Shown here: positions 60,782 through 64,000 of the stretch, piece by piece
Position numbering within the stretch: position 1 is the first letter of the stretch
How the letters are laid out: each line of letters opens with the position of its first letter
Assembly (NCBI GenBank): GCA_003220225.1
Contig: QHRU01000035.1
Location: 62,001-126,000 of the forward strand
DNA from: Candidatus Rokuibacteriota bacterium
Lineage (GTDB): Bacteria; Methylomirabilota; Methylomirabilia; Rokubacteriales; CSP1-6
Direction of reading: 5' to 3'
DNA length: 64,000 nucleotides
The notes under the pieces: model-generated
What the model was told of the DNA's origin: nothing
The model's input: the letters and a program-made list of their open reading frames with translations, nothing else
The model's database searches: none
Program-made: the position numbers and the translations under genes

Positions 60782-61554
60782 CCGCGAGCCCGACCCCGCC
60801 CGCAGCGCCCCGGCGCGTCGCGCTGATGATCACGTGCCTCGCGGACATGTTCTATCCCGAGGTCGGCGAGCGAATCGTCGGGCTCCTGCGCCGGCTCGGC
60901 GTCGAGGTGACGCTGCCGGCGGGCCAGACGTGCTGTGGCCTGCCGCTCTTCAATTCGGGCTATCACGCCGAGGCAGCGGCCGTCGCGCGGCGGACGGTCG
61001 CGGTGTTCCGCGACGCCGACGCCGTGGTCGTGCCGTCGGGATCCTGCGCCTGGATGGTCAAGCACGAGTACCCGGGCCTGCTACGCGGCACCCCGGAGGC
61101 GCCAGCCGAGGCGCATGACGCCGAGCGGCTGGCCGAGCGCACCTGGGAGTTCTCCCAGTTCCTCGTCCGCGCACTGGAGCGCACCGAGTTCGAGAGCGCG
61201 GTCGAGGGCCCCCTCGCGTACCACGACTCGTGTCATCTTCTGCGCGGGCTGCACGAGGGCGAATCGCCGCGCGTGCTGCTGCGCCATCTCAAGGGCGCGG
61301 CGGCGGTGCCCCTGCCGGGCAGCGACGAGTGCTGCGGCTTCGGCGGCTCGTTCTCGGTGCGGCTGCCGGAGGTCTCGACCGCGATCCTCGACAAGAAGCT
61401 CGCCAACCTCGAGGCCTCCGGGGCGCGCTGCCTGGTGGCGTGCGACGCGGGCTGCCTCATGCAGATCCGCGGTGGCCTCCTGCGCCGCAATTCACCGCTG
61501 CGCGCGCTGCACCTGGCCGAGGTTCTCGAGTACCCCCAGGAGGGGCATCGATGA
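60778..61554 (+). CDS. lutA: L-lactate oxidation complex subunit LutA (CCG-domain protein)
   Basis: This 258-residue protein has two CCG cysteine-rich domains: MITCLADMFYPEVG with QTCCGLPLFNSGY, and DSCHLLRGLHEGE with DECCGFGGSFSVR. This is the YkgE/LutA layout. With LutB and LutC it forms the iron-sulfur L-lactate dehydrogenase complex that yields pyruvate. ATG 60778 overlaps the cupin stop. It is followed by a repeat-filled gap of 139 bases before lutB. Confidence 0.92.
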   Translation: MTASPTPPAAPRRVALMITCLADMFYPEVGERIVGLLRRLGVEVTLPAGQTCCGLPLFNSGYHAEAAAVARRTVAVFRDADAVVVPSGSCAWMVKHEYPGLLRGTPEAPAEAHDAERLAERTWEFSQFLVRALERTEFESAVEGPLAYHDSCHLLRGLHEGESPRVLLRHLKGAAAVPLPGSDECCGFGGSFSVRLPEVSTAILDKKLANLEASGARCLVACDAGCLMQIRGGLLRRNSPLRALHLAEVLEYPQEGHR

Positions 61555-61610
61555 GACATCCTGTGTCAAGCCCGAGGCGCGCCACGGCTGCGCCGGGGCG
61601 CGTCCGAGCG

Positions 61611-61683
61611 ATGGCCGGGGGAGTCCGAGGGGGGCGTAGCCCCTTTCGCTTGAAGGATCTGGGGGGCCATATCGGGGCCCCCC
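61611..61683. repeat. Two family 1 palindromes in the lutA-lutB gap
   Basis: The first palindrome (61627-61645, GAGGGGGGCGTAGCCCC) resembles the one at 12793. The second has GGGGGGCC (61661-61668) pairing with GGCCCCCC (61676-61683) and nearly copies 2861-2883. The last stem base is 10 bases before the lutB ATG, leaving no usual ribosome site. The rest of the gap (61555-61610) shows nothing recognisable. Confidence 0.75.
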
Positions 61684-61693
61684 ACGACGATCG

Positions 61694-63103
61694 ATGAGCG
61701 AGCCGATCGTCACCACGCCCCTCCGCGAGCGCGCCTCCAACGCCCTGCGGGACCGCTTCCTGCACGAGGCGCTCGACATCGCGACGACGAAGTTCATCGC
61801 GCTGCGCCGCGAGGCCTTCGGGGACTTTCCCCAGGGCGAGGCGCTGCGCGACCGCGCCCGCGCCATCAAGGAGGCGACGCTCCAGCGGCTGGACGCGCAC
61901 CTCGAGACGCTCGTCGCCAACGTCGAGCGGGTCGGCGGCCACGTGCACTTCGCGACGACGGCCGAGGAGGCACGCCGGATCATCCTCGACATCGCCAGGC
62001 GCACCGGCGCGCGCATGGCCGTGAAGTCCAAGTCGATGGCCACGGAAGAGATCCACCTCAACGACGCGCTGGAGGCGATCGGCGTGACGCCGGTGGAGAC
62101 CGACCTCGGCGAGTACATCATCCAGCTCGCCCACGAGCGCCCCTCGCATATCATCGCGCCGGCCATCCACAAGACGAAGGGGCAGGTGGCCGAGCTGTTC
62201 TCGCGTGAGCTGCACCGGCCCGGCCTGGCCGCCGACCCGGAGGTCCTCACGAAGATCGCGCGCGAGGAATTGCGCGAGAAGTTCCTCCAGGCCGATCTCG
62301 GGATCACCGGCGCCAACTTTGCGGTGGCCGAGACGGGCACGGTGGTCCTCGTCACCAACGAGGGCAACGGCCGCATGACGACGTCGCTGCCGCGCGTGCA
62401 CGTGGCCGTGATGGGCGTGGAGAAGGTCATCCCGTCGATGACCGACCTCGCCGTGTTCCTCGCCATCCTCGCCAAGAGCGCGACCGGCCAGAAGCTCTCC
62501 GTCTACACGACGCTGGTGCAGGGGCCCCGGCGGCCGGGCGAGCTCGAGGGGCCCGACGAGTTCCATCTGGTCCTGCTCGACAACGGCCGCATCGCGCAGA
62601 TCGCGGGCCCGCTGCGCGAGTCGCTCTACTGCCTGCGCTGCGGCGCGTGCCTCAACGTCTGTCCCGTCTATCGCCAGATCGGCGGCCACGCGTACGGCTA
62701 CACGTACCCGGGCCCGATCGGCATCCTCCTCACCGCGATGCTCAACGGCCCCGCGTCGGTGAAGGATCTGGCGCACGCCTCGTCGCTCTGCGGCGCCTGC
62801 GCGGATGCCTGCCCGGTGCGCATCGACATTCCGAAGATGCTGATCGAGCTGCGGCGCCAGGTCGACGAGGAGCGCATCGCGCCCTGGCCCGAGCGCGTCG
62901 TCTTCAAGGCCTTCGCGCACATTCTGGCTCATCCCGTGCTCTATCGCCTCGGGGCCCGGATCGGCCGCACGCTCCAGCGCCCGTTCGTGCGTGACGGCCG
63001 CATCCGGGCCCTGCCGTCCTTCTTCGGGCAGTGGACGCGGACGCGCGACCTGCCGCCCGTGGCCGCGCGCACCTTCCAGGAGCGCTGGCGTGACCGTTCA
63101 TAG
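61694..63103 (+). CDS. lutB: L-lactate oxidation complex subunit LutB (iron-sulfur)
   Basis: The 469-residue protein has an N-terminal LUD domain (residues about 60-300, KSKSMATEEIHLNDALE and ITGANFAVAETGTVVLVTNEGN). Two ferredoxin motifs follow, CLRCGACLNVCPVY and CGACADACPVRID, then a C-terminal DUF3390-like tail. This is the LutB/YkgF structure. Its TAG stop lies inside a family 2 repeat and inside the lutC start region (14-base overlap). Confidence 0.94.
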   Translation: MSEPIVTTPLRERASNALRDRFLHEALDIATTKFIALRREAFGDFPQGEALRDRARAIKEATLQRLDAHLETLVANVERVGGHVHFATTAEEARRIILDIARRTGARMAVKSKSMATEEIHLNDALEAIGVTPVETDLGEYIIQLAHERPSHIIAPAIHKTKGQVAELFSRELHRPGLAADPEVLTKIAREELREKFLQADLGITGANFAVAETGTVVLVTNEGNGRMTTSLPRVHVAVMGVEKVIPSMTDLAVFLAILAKSATGQKLSVYTTLVQGPRRPGELEGPDEFHLVLLDNGRIAQIAGPLRESLYCLRCGACLNVCPVYRQIGGHAYGYTYPGPIGILLTAMLNGPASVKDLAHASSLCGACADACPVRIDIPKMLIELRRQVDEERIAPWPERVVFKAFAHILAHPVLYRLGARIGRTLQRPFVRDGRIRALPSFFGQWTRTRDLPPVAARTFQERWRDRS

Positions 63104-63896
63104 GCTCGCCTCGGACGGCGGGGCCCCAGCCCCACGACGTCCTGCGGCTCGCACGACCAAGGCAGAGTTCCTGGCGCGGATCCGCGGGGAGATGGCGAAG
63201 ACGCGTGGGCTCTTCCCCGCCTCGCCCGCCGAGCGGCCCACGCAGCCCCGGCAGCGGCTGGATCTGCTGCGCCGCGAGCTGAGCGAGCGGTGCCCGCAGA
63301 CCCTGGCCCGCTTCCGCTCGGAGTTCGAGCGCGTCGCCGGCGTCTTCCACCGCGTGGCGAGCGCCTCCGACGTGCCCGCGGAGCTCGAGCGGATCTGCCA
63401 CGAGCGCGCGGCGCGGCGGCTGATCGCGTGGCCAGCCGAGGAGCTCGGCGTGGCCATCGCTCCCGCGCTCTCCGCGGCGGGCATCGCCGTCGAGAGCATG
63501 CCGCACGATCGGCCCCCCGACGCCGAGCGGCGCCGCCTGCGCGCGCTGATCGCCGAGGCCGACCTCGGCGTCACGGGCGCCGACCTCGCCGTCGCCGAAA
63601 CCGGCACGCTGGTCCTCGTCTCGGCAGCCGGACGGCCACGCACCACGTCGCTGCTGCCGCCGTGCCACGTGGCCGTCTTCGATCGCACCGCGCTCGTGGA
63701 GTCGCTGGAGCAGGTCGGCCTGGTCCTCGAGGCGTGGCACGACGGCCCGGCGCCGCCGGAGCGCGGCGCGGCGATCAACTTCATCACCGGGCCCAGCCGC
63801 ACCGCCGACATCGAGCTGACGCTCACGCGGGGCGTGCATGGGCCGAAGGAGATCCACGCGATCTTCGTGGACGGCGGCCTGGGCCTTCATGGCTGA
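63090..63896 (+). CDS. lutC: L-lactate oxidation complex subunit LutC (LUD domain)
   Basis: The 268-residue protein from GTG 63090 has the LUD-domain signature VTGADLAVAETGTLVLVSA and a C-terminal ITGPSRTADIELTLTRGVHGP...HAIFVDG, typical of LutC/YkgG. Residues 3-22 (HRLASDGGAPAPRRPAART region) are encoded by an inverted copy of repeat family 2, giving an N-terminal extension foreign to the family. The conserved part starts near TKAEFLARIRGEM. It completes a lutABC set; the next gene overlaps its stop by 8 bases. Confidence 0.92.
   Translation: MTVHRLASDGGAPAPRRPAARTTKAEFLARIRGEMAKTRGLFPASPAERPTQPRQRLDLLRRELSERCPQTLARFRSEFERVAGVFHRVASASDVPAELERICHERAARRLIAWPAEELGVAIAPALSAAGIAVESMPHDRPPDAERRRLRALIAEADLGVTGADLAVAETGTLVLVSAAGRPRTTSLLPPCHVAVFDRTALVESLEQVGLVLEAWHDGPAPPERGAAINFITGPSRTADIELTLTRGVHGPKEIHAIFVDGGLGLHG
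63097..63154. repeat. Inverted family 2 repeat inside the lutB/lutC junction
   Basis: On the minus strand this 58-base segment reads GCGAGCCGCAGG, a GC-rich core able to fold (ggggccccagcccc), then GAGGCGAGCCTATGAA. The final 16 bases equal 52807-52822 exactly. It supplies the lutB stop codon and codes for the first residues of LutC. Confidence 0.75.
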
Positions 63897-64000
63897 GCGC
63901 TACTTCGAGCCGGCCGAGGTGGAGCGGCTGATCCCGACGCTCACGCGGCTGATGGCCGGCGTGATGCGCGCGAACGAGGAGGCCACGACGATCGCGGGAC
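63889..64000 (+). CDS. DUF2203-like protein, N-terminal part (cut by window end)
   Basis: ATG 63889 overlaps the lutC stop and opens a frame reading MAERYFEPAEVERLIPTL followed by a helix with ANEEATTIAG, continuing past the window end. The start (YF-x-P-x-E-x3-L-I-P-x-L) resembles DUF2203 proteins, small helical proteins of unknown function. Only 37 residues are visible, so the family call is tentative. Confidence 0.6.
   Translation, partial: MAERYFEPAEVERLIPTLTRLMAGVMRANEEATTIAG

Overview
This is a gene-dense, very GC-rich (about 70% by eye) chromosomal window with short intergenic gaps and many start/stop overlaps (ATGA, GTGA). Almost every gene is on the + strand; only a hydrolase-gltD-gltB block (about 45.0-51.7 kb) is reversed. 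The gene content is that of a free-living, respiring bacterium with core biosynthesis: C5 haem synthesis, alternative complex III, a NrfD-type formate dehydrogenase, 2-oxoacid:ferredoxin oxidoreductase, and glycolate and lactate oxidation. The style resembles high-GC uncultured lineages such as Rokubacteriales/Methylomirabilota or deltaproteobacterial relatives. That placement is inference, because no rRNA gene is present.

Layout. 0-3.8 kb: membrane formate dehydrogenase (alpha subunit truncated by the window edge) with its maturation factor FdhE. 3.8-8.7 kb: haem operon hemX-hemA-hemC-hemD-hemB. 8.7-12.1 kb: Rrf2 regulator, cysteine synthase, ubiquitin-like sulfur carrier, and a JAMM protease fused in frame to HemL. 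12.1-19.3 kb: alternative complex III, actABCDEF. 19.3-28.1 kb: an LspA-like protein with a repeat-derived N-terminus, moeA, cpoB, dprA, topA, xerC, hslV, hslU. 28.2-32.4 kb: argBDFG. 32.4-36.3 kb: comB, pgsA, plsY, gpsA, galT. 36.3-37.25 kb: three tRNA genes (Gly, Cys, Leu) and a decayed homing-endonuclease-like frame abutting tRNA-Leu. 37.3-44.8 kb: lgt, rtcB, a B12-type radical SAM gene, moaA, a chlorite dismutase-family gene, a DsrE-like protein and a DASS transporter whose 3' end is duplicated around a palindromic element. 45.0-51.7 kb (minus): hydrolase, gltD, gltB. 51.9-53.4 kb: divergent LysR regulator and a CBS protein. 53.5-64 kb: korAB, glcDEF, a cupin, lutABC and the start of a DUF2203 gene.

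How the parts connect. Formate dehydrogenase, GlcDEF and LutABC would feed electrons to quinone, and ACIII would pass them from quinol to cytochrome c or an oxidase encoded elsewhere. KorAB and GltBD connect carbon and nitrogen metabolism, and argBDFG lies downstream of glutamate. The most unusual region is 8.7-12.1 kb. There a CysK/CysO/JAMM set resembling the mycobacterial CysM-CysO-Mec+ cysteine route is linked to haem synthesis both by position and by a JAMM-HemL protein fusion, and the carrier ends in Gly-Gly-Ala-Cys, so its diglycine is masked. Two dispersed palindromic repeat families run through the window. They sit at gene junctions and have apparently entered coding sequence at the 5' end of lutC; a separate tandem repeat forms the N-terminus of the LspA-like gene.
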